From: Physella acuta
Lineage: Eukaryota > Mollusca > Gastropoda > Physidae
Direction of reading: 5' to 3'
NCBI RefSeq assembly: GCF_028476545.1
Contig: NW_026732268.1
Coordinates: 521,501-585,500, forward strand
Length of the DNA stretch: 64,000 bases
Under the pieces are notes generated by a model. That model did not search any database. It had not been told where the DNA came from and saw nothing but the letters and a program-made list of their open reading frames with translations. How positions within the stretch are numbered: the first letter of the stretch is position 1; every line of letters begins with the position of its first letter. Of this stretch, positions 1-14,000 are shown piece after piece. Both the position numbers and the translations under genes were made by a program.

Positions 1-3000
1 TTGTCCTGAGACCAGTAGAGTTGTCCTGAGACCAGTAGAGTTGTTGTCCTGAGATCAGTAGAGTTGTCTTGAGACCAGTAGAGTTGTCCTGAGACCAGTA
101 GAGTTGTCCTGAGACCAGTAGAGTTGTTGTCCTGAGACCAGTAGAGTTGTCTTGAGACCAGTAGAGTTGTTGTCCTGAGACCAGTAGAGTTGTCCTGAGA
201 CCAGTAGAGTTGTCCTGAGACCAGTAGAGTTGTTGTCCTGGGACCAGTAGAGTTGTCCTGAGACCAGTAGAGTTGTCCTGAGACCAGTAGAGTTGTTGTC
301 CTGAGACCAGTAGAGTTCTCCTGAGACCAGTAGTTATTGTCCTTAGATCAGTAGAGTTGTTGTCCTGAGACCAGTAGAGTTGTTGTCCTGAGACCAGTAG
401 AGTTGTTGTCCTGAGACCAGTAGAGTTGTCCTGAGACCAGTAGAGTTGTTGTCCTGAGATCAGTGAAGTTGTTGTCCTGAGACCAGTAGAGTTGTTGTCC
501 TGAGACCAGTAGAGTTGTTGTCCTGAGACCAGTAGAGTTGTTGTCCTGAGACCAGTAGAGTTGTTGTCCTGAGACCAGTAGAGTTGTCCTGAGACCAGTA
601 AAGTTGTCCTGAGACCAGTAGAGTTGTTGTCCTGAGATCAGTAGAGTTGTTGTCCTGAGACCAGTAGAGTTCTCCTGAGACCAGTAGAGTTGTTGTCCTG
701 AGATCAGTAGAGTTGTTGTCCTGAGACCAGTAGAGTTGTTGTCCTGAGATCAGTAGAGTTGTTGTCCTGAGACCAGTAGAGTTGTCCTGAGACCAGTAGA
801 GTTGTCCTGAGATCAGTAGAGTTGTTGTCCTGAGACCAGTAGAGTTGTAGTCCTGAGATCAGTAGAGTTGTTGTCCTGAGACCAGTAGAGTTGTCTTGAG
901 ACCAGTAGAGTTGTCCTGAGACCAGTAGAGTTGTTGTCCTGAGACCAGTAGAGTTGTCCTGAGACCAGTAGAGTTGTTGTCCTGAGACCAGTAGAGTTGT
1001 CCTGAGACCAGTAGAGTTGTTGTCCTGAGATCAGTAGAGTTGTTGTCCTGAGACCAGTAGAGTTGTCCTGACACCTGAAGAGTTGTTGTCCTGGGACCAG
1101 TAGAGTTGTCCTGAGACCAGTAGAGTTGTCCTGAGACCAGTACAGTTGTACTGAGACCAGTAGAGTTGTTGTCCTGAGACCAGTAGAGTTGTTGTCCTGA
1201 GACCAGTAGAGTTGTTGTCCTGAGACCAGTAGAGTTGTTGTCCTGAGACCAGTAGAGTTGTTGTCCTGAGACCAGTAGAGTTGTTGTCCTGAGACCAGTA
1301 GAGTTGTTGTCCTGAGATCAATAGAGTTGTTGTCCTGAGACCAGTAGAGTTGTCCTGAGATCAGTAGAGTTGTTGTCCTGGGACCAGTAGAGTTGTCCTG
1401 AGACCAGTAGAGCTGTTGTCCTGAGACCAGTAGAGTTGTCCTGAGACCAGTAGAGTTCTCCTGAGACCAGTAGAGTAGTTGTCCTGAGATCAGTAGAGTT
1501 GTTGTCCTGAGACCAGTAGAGTTCTCCTGAGATCAGTAGAGTTGTTGTCCTGGGACCAGTAGAGTTGTCCTGAGACCAGTGGAGTTGTTGTCTTGAGACC
1601 AGTAGAGTTGTCCTGAGACCAGTAGAGTTGTTGTCCTGATACCAGTAGAGTTGTCCTGAGACCAGTAGAGTTGTCCTGAGACCAGTAGAGTTGTTGTCCT
1701 GAGATCAGTAGAGTTGTCCTGAGACCAGTAGAGTTGTCCTGAGACCAGTACAGTTGTACTGAGACCAGTAGAGTTGTTGTCCTGAGACCAGTAGAGTTGT
1801 CTTGAGACCAGTAGAGTTGTTGTCCTGAGACCAGTAGAGTTGTTGTCCTGAGACCAGTAGAGTTGTTGTCCTGAGACCAGTAGAGTTGTTGTCCTGAGAC
1901 CAGTAGAGTTGTTGTCCTGAGATCAATAGAGTTGTTGTCCTGAGACCAGTAGAGTTGTCCTGAGATCAGTAGAGTTGTTGTCCTGGGACCAGTAGAGTTG
2001 TCCTGAGACCAGTAGAGCTGTTGTCCTGAGACCAGTAGAGTTGTCCTGAGACCAGTAGAGTTCTCCTGAGACCAGTAGAGTAGTTGTCCTGAGATCAGTA
2101 GAGTTGTTGTCCTGAGACCAGTAGAGTTCTCCTGAGATCAGTAGAGTTGTTGTCCTGGGACCAGTAGAGTTGTCCTGAGACCAGTGGAGTTGTTGTCTTG
2201 AGACCAGTAGAGTTGTCCTGAGACCAGTAGAGTTGTTGTCCTGATACCAGTAGAGTTGTCCTGAGACCAGTAGAGTTGTCCTGAGACCAGTAGAGTTGTT
2301 GTCCTGAAATCAGTAGAGTTGTCCTGAGACCAGTAGAGTTGTCCTGAGACCAGTAGAGTTGTCCTGAGACCAGTAGAGTTGTTGTCCTGAGATCAGTAGA
2401 GTTGTCTTGAGACCAGTAGAGTTGTCCTGAGACCAGTAGAGTTGTTGTCCTGAGACCAGTAGAGTTGTCCTGAGACCAGTAGAGTTGTTGTCCTGAGACC
2501 AGTAGAGTTGTCCTGAGACCAGTAGAGTTGTTGTCCTGAGATCAGTAGAGTTGTTGTCCTGAGACCAGTAGAGTTGTCCTGACACCTGAAGAGTTGTTGT
2601 CCTGGGACCAGTAGAGTTGTCCTGAGACCAGTAGAGTTGTCCTGAGACCAGTACAGTTGTACTGAGACCAGTAGAGTTGTTGTCCTGAGACCAGTAGAGT
2701 TGTTGTCCTGAGACCAGTAGAGTTGTTGTCCTGAGACCAGTAGAGTTGTTGTCCTGAGACCAGTAGAGTTGTTGTCCTGAGACCAGTAGAGTTGTTGTCC
2801 TGAGACCAGTAGAGTTGTTGTCCTGAGACCAGTAGAGTTGTTGTCCTGAGACCAGTAGAGTTGTTGTCCTGAGATCAATAGAGTTGTTGTCCTGAGACCA
2901 GTAGAGTTGTCCTGAGATCAGTAGAGTTGTTGTCCTGGGACCAGTAGAGTTGTCCTGAGACCAGTAGAGCTGTTGTCCTGAGACCAGTAGAGTTGTCCTG

Positions 3001-6000
3001 AGACCAGTAGAGTTCTCCTGAGACCAGTAGAGTTGTTGTCCTGAGACCAGTAGAGTTCTCCTGAGATCAGTAGAGTTGTTGTCCTGGGACCAGTAGAGTT
3101 GTCCTGAGACCAGTGGAGTTGTTGTCTTGAGACCAGTAGAGTTGTCCTGAGACCAGTAGAGTTGTTGTCCTGATACCAGTAGAGTTGTCCTGAGACCAGT
3201 AGAGTTGTCCTGAGACCAGTAGAGTTGTTGTCCTGAGATCAGTAGAGTTGTCCTGAGACCAGTAGAGTTGTCCTGAGACCAGTAGAGTTGTCCTGAGACC
3301 AGTAGAGTTGTTGTCCTGAGATCAGTAGAGTTGTCTTGAAACCAGTAGAGCTGTTGTCCTGAGATCAGTAGAGTTGTTGTCCTGAGACCAGTAGAGTTGT
3401 CTTGAGACCAGTAGAGTTGTTGTCCTGAGACCAGTAGAGTTGTCCTGAGACCAGTAGAGTTGTCCTGAGACCAGTAGAGTTGTTGTCCTGAGATCAGTAG
3501 AGTTGTCCTGAGACCAGTAGAGTTGTCCTGAGACCAGTAGAGTTGTTGTCCTGAGATCAGTAGAGTTGTCTTGAGACCAGTAGAGCTGTCCTGAGATCAG
3601 TAGAGTTGTTGTCCTGGGACCAGTAGAGTTGTCCTGAGATCAGTAGAGTTGTTGTCCTGGGACCAGTAGAGTTGTCCTGAGACCAGTAGAGTTCTCCTGA
3701 GACCAGTAGAGTTGTTGTCCTGAGATCAGTAGAGTTGTTGTCCTGAGACCAGTAGAGTTGTTGTCTTGAAACCAGTAGAGTTGTTGTCCTGAGACCAGTA
3801 GAGTTGTTGTCCTGAGACCAGTAGAGTTGTCTTGAGACCAGTAGAGTTGTTGTCCTGAGACCAGTAGAGTTGTCCTGAGACCAGTAGAGTTGTCCTGAGA
3901 CCAGTAGAGTTGTTGTCCTGAGATCAGTAGAGTTGTCCTGAGACCAGTAGAGTTGTCCTGAGACCAGTAGAGTTGTTGTCCTGAGATCAGTAGAGTTGTC
4001 TTGAGACCAGTAGAGCTGTCCTGAGATCAGTAGAGTTGTTGTCCTGGGACCAGTAGAGTTGTCCTGAGACCAGTAGAGCTGTTGTCCTGAGACCAGTAGA
4101 GTTGTCCTGAGACCAGTAGAGTTCTCCTGAGACCAGTAGAGTTGTTGTCCTGAGATCAGTAGAGTTGTTGTCCTGAGACCAGTAGAGTTGTTGTCCTGAG
4201 ATCAGTAGAGTTGTTGTCCTGAGACCAGTAGAGTTGTCCTGAGACCAGTAGAGTTGTCCTGAGATCAGTAGAGTTGTTGTCCTGAGACCAGTAGAGTTGT
4301 TGTCCTGAGATCAGTAGAGTTGTTGTCCTGAGACCAGTAGAGTTGTCTTGAGACCAGTAGAGTTGTCCTGAGACCAGTAGAGTTGTCCTGAGACCAGTAG
4401 AGTTGTTGTCCTGAGACCAGTAGAGTTGTCCTGAGACCAGTAGAGTTGTTGTCCTGAGATCAGTAGAGTTGTTGTCCTGAGACCAGTAGAGTTGTCCTGA
4501 CACCTGAAGAGTTGTTGTCCTGGGACCAGTAGAGTTGTCCTGAGACCAGTAGAGTTGTCCTGAGACCAGTACAGTTGTACTGAGACCAGTAGAGTTGTTG
4601 TCCTGAGACCAGTAGAGTTGTTGTCCTGAGACCAGTAGAGTTGTTGTCCTGAGACCAGTAGAGTTGTTGTCCTGAGACCAGTAGAGTTGTTGTCCTGAGA
4701 CCAGTAGAGTTGTTGTCCTGAGACCAGTAGAGTTGTTGTCCTGAGATCAATAGAGTTGTTGTCCTGAGACCAGTAGAGTTGTCCTGAGATCAGTAGAGTT
4801 GTTGTCCTGGGACCAGTAGAGTTGTCCTGAGACCAGTAGAGCTGTTGTCCTGAGACCAGTAGAGTTGTCCTGAGACCAGTAGAGTTCTCCTGAGACCAGT
4901 AGAGTAGTTGTCCTGAGATCAGTAGAGTTGTTGTCCTGAGACCAGTAGAGTTCTCCTGAGATCAGTAGAGTTGTTGTCCTGGGACCAGTAGAGTTGTCCT
5001 GAGACCAGTGGAGTTGTTGTCTTGAGACCGGTAGAGTTGTCCTGAGACCAGTAGAGTTGTTGTCCTGATACCAGTAGAGTTGTCCTGAGACCAGTAGAGT
5101 TGTCCTGAGACCAGTAGAGTTGTTGTCCTGAGATCAGTAGAGTTGTCCTGAGACCAGTAGAGTTGTCCTGAGACCAGTAGAGTTGTCCTGAGACCAGTAG
5201 AGTTGTTGTCCTGAGATCAGTAGAGTTGTCTTGAGACCAGTAGAGCTGTTGTCCTGAGATCAGTAGAGTTGTTGTCCTGAGACCAGTAGAGTTGTCTTGA
5301 GACCAGTAGAGTTGTTGTCCTGAGACCAGTAGAGTTGTCCTGAGACCAGTAGAGTTGTCCTGAGACCAGTAGAGTTGTTGTCCTGAGATCAGTAGAGTTG
5401 TCCTGAGACCAGTAGAGTTGTCCTGAGACCAGTAGAGTTGTCCTGAGACCAGTAGAGTTGTTGTCCTGAGATCAGTAGAGTTGTCTTGAGACCAGTAGAG
5501 CTGTTGTCCTGAGATCAGTAGAGTTGTTGTCCTGAGACCAGTAGAGTTGTCTTGAGACCAGTAGAGTTGTTGTCCTGAGACCAGTAGAGTTGTCCTGAGA
5601 CCAGTAGAGTTGTCCTGAGACCAGTAGAGTTGTTGTCCTGGGACCAGTAGAGTTGTCCTGAGACCAGTAGAGTTGTCCTGAGACCAGTAGAGTTGTTGTC
5701 CTGAGACCAGTAGAGTTCTCCTGAGACCAGTAGTTATTGTCCTTAGATCAGTAGAGTTGTTGTCCTGAGACCAGTAGAGTTGTTGTCCTGAGACCAGTAG
5801 AGTTGTTGTCCTGAGACCAGTAGAGTTCTCCTGAGACTAGTAGAGTTGTTGTCCTGAGATCAGTGAAGTTGTTGTCCTGAGACCAGTAGAGTTGTTGTCC
5901 TGAGACCAGTAGAGTTGTTGTCCTGAGACCAGTAGAGTTGTTGTCCTGAGACCAGTAGAGTTGTTGTTCTGAGACCAGTAGAGTTGTCCTGAGACCAGTA

Positions 6001-7762
6001 GAGTTGTCCTGAGACCAGTAGAGTTGTTGTCCTGAGATCAGTAGAGTTGTTGTCCTGAGACCAGTAGAGTTCTCCTGAGACCAGTAGAGTTGTTGTCCTG
6101 AGATCAGTAGAGTTGTTGTCCTGAGACCAGTAGAGTTCTCCTGAGATCAGTAGAGTTGTTGTCCTGAGACCAGTAGAGTTGTTGTCCTGAGATCAGTAGA
6201 GTTGTTGTCCTGAGACCAGTAGAGTTGTCCTGAGACCAGTAGAGTTGTCCTGAGATCAGTAGAGTTGTTGTCCTGAGACCAGTAGAGTTGTTGTCCTAAG
6301 ATCAGTAGAGTTGTTGTCCTGAGACCAGTAGAGTTGTTGTCCTGAGACCAGTAGAGTTGTTGTCCTGAGACCAGTAGAGTTGTTGTCCTGAGACCAGTAG
6401 AGTTGTCCTGAGACCAGTAGAGTTGTTGTCCTGAGACCAGTAGAGTTGTTGTCCTGAGACCAGTAGAGTTGTTGTCCTGAGACCAGTAGAGTTGTTGTCC
6501 TGAGACCAGTAGAGTTGTCCTGAGATCAGTAGAGTTGTTGTCCTGAGACCAGTAGAGTTGTTGTCCTGAGACCAGTAGAGTTGTTGTCCTGAGACCAGTA
6601 GAGTTGTTGTCCTGAGATCAGTAGAGTTGTCCTGACACCTGAAGAGTTGTTGTCCTGGGACCAGTAGAGTTGTCCTGAGACCAGTAGAGTTGTCCTGAGA
6701 CCAGTAGAGTTGTTTTCCTGAGACCAGTAGAGTTGTTGTCCTGAGACCAGTAGAGTTGTTGTCCTGAGACCAGTAGAGTTGTTGTCCTGAGACCAGTAGA
6801 GTTGTTGTCCTGAGACCAGTAGAGTTGTTGTCCTGAGACCAGTAGAGTTGTTGTCCTGAGACCAGTAGAGTTGTTGTCCTGAGATCAGTAGAGTTGTTGT
6901 CCTGAGACCAGTAGAGTTCTCCTGAGATCAGTAGAGTTGTTGTCCTGGGACCAGTAGAGTTGTCCTGAGACCAGTAGAGTTGTTGTCTTGAGACCAGTAG
7001 AGTTGTCCTGAGACCAGTAGAGTTGTTGTCCTGATACCAGTAGAGTTTTCCTGAGACCAGTAGAGTTGTCCTGAGACCAGTAGAGTTGTTGTCCTGAGAT
7101 CAGTAGAGTTGTCCTGAGACCAGTAGAGTTGTCCTGAGACCAGTAGAGTTGTCCTGAGACCAGTAGAGTTGTTGTCCTGAGATCAGTAGAGTTGTCTTGA
7201 GACCAGTAGAGCTGTTGTCCTGAGATCAGTAGAGTTGTTGTCCTGAGACCAGTAGAGTTGTCTTGAGACCAGTAGAGTTGTTGTCCTGAGACCAGTAGAA
7301 TTGTCCTGAGACCAGTAGAGTTGTCCTGAGACCAGTAGAGTTGTTGTCCTGAGACCAGTAGAGTTGTCCTGAGACCAGTAGAGTTGTCCTGAGACCAGTA
7401 GAGTTGTTGTCCTGAGACCAGTAGAGTTGTCCTGAGACCAGTAGAGTTGTTGTCCTGAGACCAGTAGAGTTGTCCTGAGACCAGTAGAGTTGTTGTCCTG
7501 AGACCAGTAGAGTTGTCCTGAGACCAGTAGAGTTGTTGTCCTGAGACCAGTAGAGTTGTCCTGAGATCAGTAGAGTTGTTGTCCTGAGACCAGTAGAGTT
7601 GTCCTGAGACCAGTAGAGTTGTTGTCCTGAGACCAGTAGAGTTGTTGTCCTGACACCAGTAGAGTTGTTGTCCTGAGACCAGTAGAGTTGTTGTCCTGAC
7701 ACCAGTAGAGTTGTTGTCCTGAGACCAGTAGTTTTCCTGAGACCAGTAGAGTTTTTGTACTG
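1..7762. repeat. Minisatellite, about 20/23 bp unit, left-edge array
   Basis: Tandem array open at the left edge. The core unit is TTGTCCTGAGACCAGTAGAG (20 bp), alternating irregularly with a 23 bp form carrying an extra TTG, roughly 350 units. Variant units (AGATCAG, TTCTCC, CTGGGACC) recur in blocks. A rare variant with ACACCTGAAG occurs near 1071, 2582, 4500 and 6635, and a rare TAGTTATTGTCCTTAG variant occurs near 333 and again exactly 5,400 bases later, so large blocks were copied within the array. It ends about 120 bases before the first readable PKD1-like exon, so it is probably intronic. Open frames on the minus strand are repeat translations. Confidence 0.97.
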
Positions 7763-7879
7763 AAACAACATTTGTTTGCTTATTATTATCTTATTAATGT
7801 ATATACTAAATGTTTCTGTAGTTATTGTGTTGGTACACAAACTATTGGAAAAAGAAATGATGAAACTTTGTCCTTTCAG

Positions 7880-8058
7880 CTGAGGATCCATTTTCTACCC
7901 AATAAGACAGGTATATCAACACACATTGGTACGAATGTGCTGGTGTACCTGGGGGTCAACTTTAGCCCCTCCCCCACCAGGTTTCACCAGTTCCTCAACC
8001 TGAGCACAGACCTAATGGCCCCAGGGGTCGACCACACCCAATTTTCTTTTTTCATCAA
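7880..8058 (+). CDS. PKD1: PKD1-like exon: GAIN domain segment
   Basis: Acceptor TCCTTTCAG precedes CTG at 7880; the donor is GTAGGT at 8059. Reads LRIHFLPNKTG... then VLVYLGVNFSPSP... and ends QFSFFI plus two bases of an Asn codon, phase 2. The next exon supplies one base, so the frame runs on. The mix of beta-strand-like stretches with N-glycosylation sites (NKTG, NLST) just before a GPS fits the C-terminal part of a GAIN domain. It is the first readable exon of the window; the reading frame is also open upstream of the acceptor, so a slightly longer exon is possible. Confidence 0.78.
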
Positions 8059-11000
8059 GTAGGTCAATTTTGTTCTCTTCATCTTTTTCTTTATACCTCT
8101 GATAACATGAAACATTAAATTTTGTTATACCTCTGATAACATGAAACAGCTGATCCACATGTTTTCTGTCCGAACAAAGCAATTCCATGTGTTCTAATTT
8201 TGTTTCATCTAAAACATGTCTTACTGTCTGTATGCTTATAACTTTGTTTCATCTAAAACATGTCTTACTGTCTGTATGCTTATAACTTTGTTTCATCTAA
8301 AACATGTCTTACTGTCTGTATGCTTATAACTTTGTTTCATCTAAAACATGTCTTACTGTCTGTATGCTTATAACTTTGTTATGTCTCAAAAAGATATGTT
8401 AGTACCTGTATGCTTGTAACTAATGGACCTGACCATGACAGGCACCACCAATCTGTTGTTTGACCAATGACAGGCACCACCAATCTGTTGTTTGACCAAT
8501 GACAAGCACCACCAATCTGTTGTTTGACCAATGACAAGCACCACCAATCAGTTTGTTGTTTGACCAATGACAGGCACCACCAATCTGTTTGTTGTTTGAC
8601 CAATGACAAGCACCACCAATCTGTTTGTTGTTTGACCAATGACAAGCACCACCAATCTGTTTGTTGTTTGACCAATGACAGGCACCACCAATCTGTTGTT
8701 TGACCAATGACAAGCACCACCAATCAGTTTGTTGTTTGACCAATGACAGGCACCACCAATCAGTTTGTTGTTTGACCAATGACAGGCACCACCAATCAGT
8801 TTGTTGTTTGACCAATGACAGGCACCACCAATCAGTTTGTTGTTTGACCAATGACAGGCACCACCAATCAGTTTGTTGTTTGACCAATGACAGGCACCAC
8901 CAATCAGTTTGTTGTTTGACCAATGACAGGCACCACCAATCAGTTTGTTGTTTGACCAATGACAGGCACCACCAATCTGTTGTTTGACCAATGACAGACA
9001 CCACCAATCTGTTGTTTGACCAATGACAGACACCACCAATCTGTTGTTTGACCAATGACAGGCACCACCAATCAGTTTGTTGCTGACCATAACACGCACC
9101 ACCAATCTGTTGTTTGACCAATGACAGACACCACCAATCAGTTGTTTGACCAATGACAGGCACCACCAATCTGTTGTTTGACCAATGACAGGCACCACCA
9201 ATCAGTTTGTTGTTTGACCAATGACAGGCACCACCAATCTGTTTGTTGTTTGACCAATGACAAGCACCACCAATCTGTTGTTTGACCAATGACAGGCACC
9301 ACCAATCTGTTTGTTGTTTAACCAATGACAGGCACCACCAATCAGTTTGTAGTTTGACCAATGACAAGCACCACCAATCAGTTTGTAGTTTGACCAATGA
9401 CAGGCACCACCAATCAGTTTGTTGTTTGACCAATAACATGCACCACCAATCAGTTTGTTGTTTGACCAGTGACATGCACCACCAATCTGTTGTTTGACCA
9501 GTGACATGCACCACCAATCTGTTTGTTGTTTGACCAATGACAAGCACCACCAATCTGTTTGTTGTTTGACCAATGACAAGCACCGCCAATCTGTTGTTTG
9601 ACCAATGACAGGCACCACCAATCAGTTTGTTGTTTGACCAATGACAAGCACCACCAATCTGTTGTTTGACCAATGACAGACACCACCAATCTGTTGTTTG
9701 ACCAATGACAAGCACCACCAATCTGTTGTTTGACCAATGACAGGCACCACCAATCTGTTGTTTGACCAATGACAGGCACCACCAATCAGTTTGTTGTTTG
9801 ACCAATGACAAGCACCACCAATCTGTTTGTTGTTTGACCAATGACAAGCACCACCAATCAGTTTGTTGTTTGACCAATGACAAGCACCACCAATCTGTTG
9901 TTTGACCAATGACAGGCACCACCAATCAGTTTGTTTGACCAGTGACAAGCACCACCAATCAGTTTGTTGTTTGACCAATGACAGGCACCACCAATCTGTT
10001 GTTTGACCAATGACAGGCACCACCAATCTGTTGTTTGACCAATGACAAGCACCACCAATCTGTTGTTTGACCAATGACAGGCACCACCAATCAGTTTGTT
10101 GTTTGACCAATGACAAGCACCACCAATCTGTTTGTTGTTTGACCAATGACAAGCACCACCAATCTGTTTGTTGTTTGACCAATGACAAGCACCACCAATC
10201 TGTTGTTTGACCAATGACAGGCACCACCAATCAGTTTGTTGTTTGACCAATGACAAGCACCACCAATCTGTTTGTTGTTTGACCAATGACAAGCACCACC
10301 AATCTGTTTGTTGTTTGACCAATGACAAGCACCACCAATCTGTTTGTTGTTTGACCAATGACAAGCACCACCAATCTGTTTGTTGTTTGACCAATGACAA
10401 GCACCACCAATCTGTTGTTTGACCAATGACAGGCACCACCAATCTGTTTGTTGTTTGACCAATGACAGGCACCACCAATCTGTTGTTTGACCAATGACAA
10501 GCACCACCAATCTGTTGTTTGACCAATGACAAGCACCACCAATCTGTTGTTTGACCAATGACAGGCACCACCAATCAGTTTGTTGTTTGACCAATGACAA
10601 GCACCACCAATCTGTTTGTAGTTTGACCAATGACAGGCACCACCAATCTGTTGTTTGACCAATGACAAGCACCACCAATCAGTTTGTTGTTTGACCAATG
10701 ACAGGCACCACCAATCAGTTTGTTGTTTGACCAATGACAAGCACCACCAATCAGTTTGTTGTTTGACCAATGACAGGCACCACCAATCTGTTGTTTGACC
10801 AATGACAAGCACCACCAATCTGTTGTTTGACCAATGACAAGCACCACCAATCTGTTTGTTGTTTGACCAACGACAAGCACCACCAATCAGTTTGTTGTTT
10901 GACCAATGACAAGCACCACCAATCAGTTTGTTGTTTGACCAATGACAAGCACCACCAATCTGTTGTTTGACCAATGACAAGCACCACCAATCTGTTGTTT

Positions 11001-14000
11001 GACCAATGACAAGCACCACCAATCTGTTGTTTGACCAATGACAGGCACCACCAATCAGTTTGTTGTTTGACCAATGACAAGCACCACCAATCTGTTGTTT
11101 GACCAATGACAGGCACCACCAATCTGTTTGTTGTTTGACCAATGACAGGCACCACCAATCTGTTGTTTGACCAATGACAAGCACCACCAATCTGTTTGTT
11201 GTTTAACCAATGACAGGCACCACCAATCAGTTTGTTGTTTGACCAATGACAAGCACCACCAATCTGTTTGTTGTTTAACCAATGACAGGCACCACCAATC
11301 TGTTTGTTGTTTGACCAATGACAGGCACCACCAATCTGTTTGTTGTTTGACCAATGACAGGCACCACCAATCTGTTGTTTGACCAATGACAGGCACCACC
11401 AATCTGTTGTTTGACCAATGACAAGCACCACCAATCTGTTGTTTGACCAATGACAGGCACCACCAATCAGTTTGTTGTTTGACCAATGACAGACACCACC
11501 AATCAGTTTGTTGCTGACCATAACATGCACCACCAATCAGTTTGTTGTTTGACCAGTGACCTGCGAGGCACAGACAAGCTTGTGGCTGTAGCTACCAATG
11601 CTGATGTGCACCACACTGTGCAGCTCTCTGTGGCTGTCTACTTCTCCTTCTGCCAGTATTTTAACAGCTCCACTCAGCAGTGGTCACATGATGGCTGCAG
11701 GGCCAGAGAAGAGTCTACAGCCACTCTCACATCCTGCGTCTGCAACCACCTGACCTCATTCAGTGGCGCTGGAATTGTTTCTCTTGCTGATATAGATTTT
11801 GCTGACTTTGCTGTAAGTCAGATTTAAATAAAACTAGTATTAACATTCTCATGTATGCTTAAATAAAATAAAACTAGCATTTAAATTCTTATGTATGCTA
11901 AAATAAAATAAAAACTAGCATTTTTATTCTTTTGAATGCTAGAATAAAATAAAACTAGCATTTAAATAGTCAAATAGGCTGAAATAGATTGGTAGTTGCA
12001 TTTGGTGTGGCCATTGCTTCATGTATTTTTGTCTCTCTCTTCAGAACTTTGACTTGGCTACAAATCCTGTCGTCTTCATCGCTGTTGCCATCTTGTTTAT
12101 TCTTTACGTCATCGCTTTCATTTTGTGTCGCCATTTTGACATTCAAAACCTGAAACGTATTTCTAAAATGCCGTTGTGTGGCAGGGATGGAGCTTTTAAA
12201 TATCAGGTCACAGTAGTGACTGGAAGACACTTGGGTGCAGGTAAAGATCAGGTAGACAGTTGGGTGCAGGTAAAGATCAGGTAGACAGTTGGGTGCAGGT
12301 AAAGATCAGGTAGACAGTTGGGTGCAGGTAAAGATCAGGTAGACAGTTGGGTGCAGGTAAAGATCAGGTAGACAGTTGGGTGCAGGTAAAGATCAGGTAG
12401 ACAGTTGGGTGCAGGTAAAGATCAGGTAGACAGTTGGGTGCAGGTAAAGATCAGGTAGACAGTTGGGTGCAGGTAAAGATCAGGTAGACAGTTGGGTGCA
12501 GGTAAAGATCAGGTAAACAGGTATTAATAATTACTCGTTGTGAATTATAATAATGAACTAGTTAGACAAGATCTATTGTCATATATTTAATTTCATATCC
12601 ATTTAGGAACCAGTGCCCACGTTGGCATCAAGCTTTATGGGAGCCAGTGCAAAGGTGAAGCAAGGCATATCACTAAGCCAGGGGCATTTCAGCGCAATTG
12701 TCGGGACACCTTTCTGATAGCACACGATGATGATCTAGGGGACATAGAAAAAATTCTGATTTGGCATGACAACACAGGGTTAAGTCCCTCTTGGTACCTG
12801 TCTAAAGTGCTGGTTGAAGACCTCCAGACTAGGTCCAGGTCCACCTTCACCATCAACACATGGCTCTCTCTAGACAAAGGTAGCATCCAGCACACAGCAC
12901 TGTCTCAAGGTAGGCTTTAGATCATAGCTCACCACATGAACCACACACTTGTTCACCACATGAACCACACACTTGTTCACCACATGAACACTTGTTCACC
13001 ACATGAACCACGCACTTGTTCACCACATGAACCACACACTTGTTCACCACATGAACCACACACTTGTTCACCACATGAACCACACACTTGTTCACCACAT
13101 GAACCACACACTTGTTCACCACATGAACCACACACATGTTCACCACATGAATCACATACTTGTTCACCACATGAACCACACGAACAGTTGTTCACCACAT
13201 GAACCACACACATGTTCACCACATGAACCACACACTTGTTCACCACATGAACACTTGTTCACCACATGAACCACACACTTGTTCACCACATGAATCACAC
13301 ACTTGTTCACCACATGAACCACACGAACAGTTGTTCACCACATGAACCACACACATGTTCACCACATGAACCACACACTTGTTCACCACATGAACACTTG
13401 TTCACCACATGAACCACACACTTGTTCACCACATGAACCACACACTTGTTCACCACATGAATCACACACTTGTTCACCACATGAACCACACGAACAGTTG
13501 TTCACCACATGAACCACACACATGTTCACCACATGAACCACACACTTGTTCACCACATGAACACTTGTTCACCACATGAACCACACACTTGTTCACCACA
13601 TGAACCACACACTTGTTCACCACATGAACCACACACTTGTTCACCACATGAACCACACACATGTTCACCACATGAACACTTGTTCACCACATGAACCACA
13701 CACATGTTCACCACATGAACCACACACTTGTTCACCACATGAACCACACACTTGTTCACCACATGAACCACACACTTGTTCACCACATGAACACTTGTTC
13801 ACCACATGAACCACACACTTGTTCACCACATGAATCACACACTTGTTCACCACATGAACCACACGAACAGTTGTTCACCACATGAACCACACACATGTTC
13901 ACCACATGAACCACACACTTGTTCACCACATGAACACTTGTTCACCACATGAACCACACACTTGTTCACCACATGAACCACACACTTGTTCACCACATGA

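Noticed and set aside
1-7762. CRISPR-like array
   Set aside because: Units are contiguous with no unique spacers, and the genome is eukaryotic.
8379-11536. Many overlapping minus-strand frames rich in Trp, Cys and Gln
   Set aside because: Repeat translations of the 29/33 bp array, open in all frames by chance of unit sequence.
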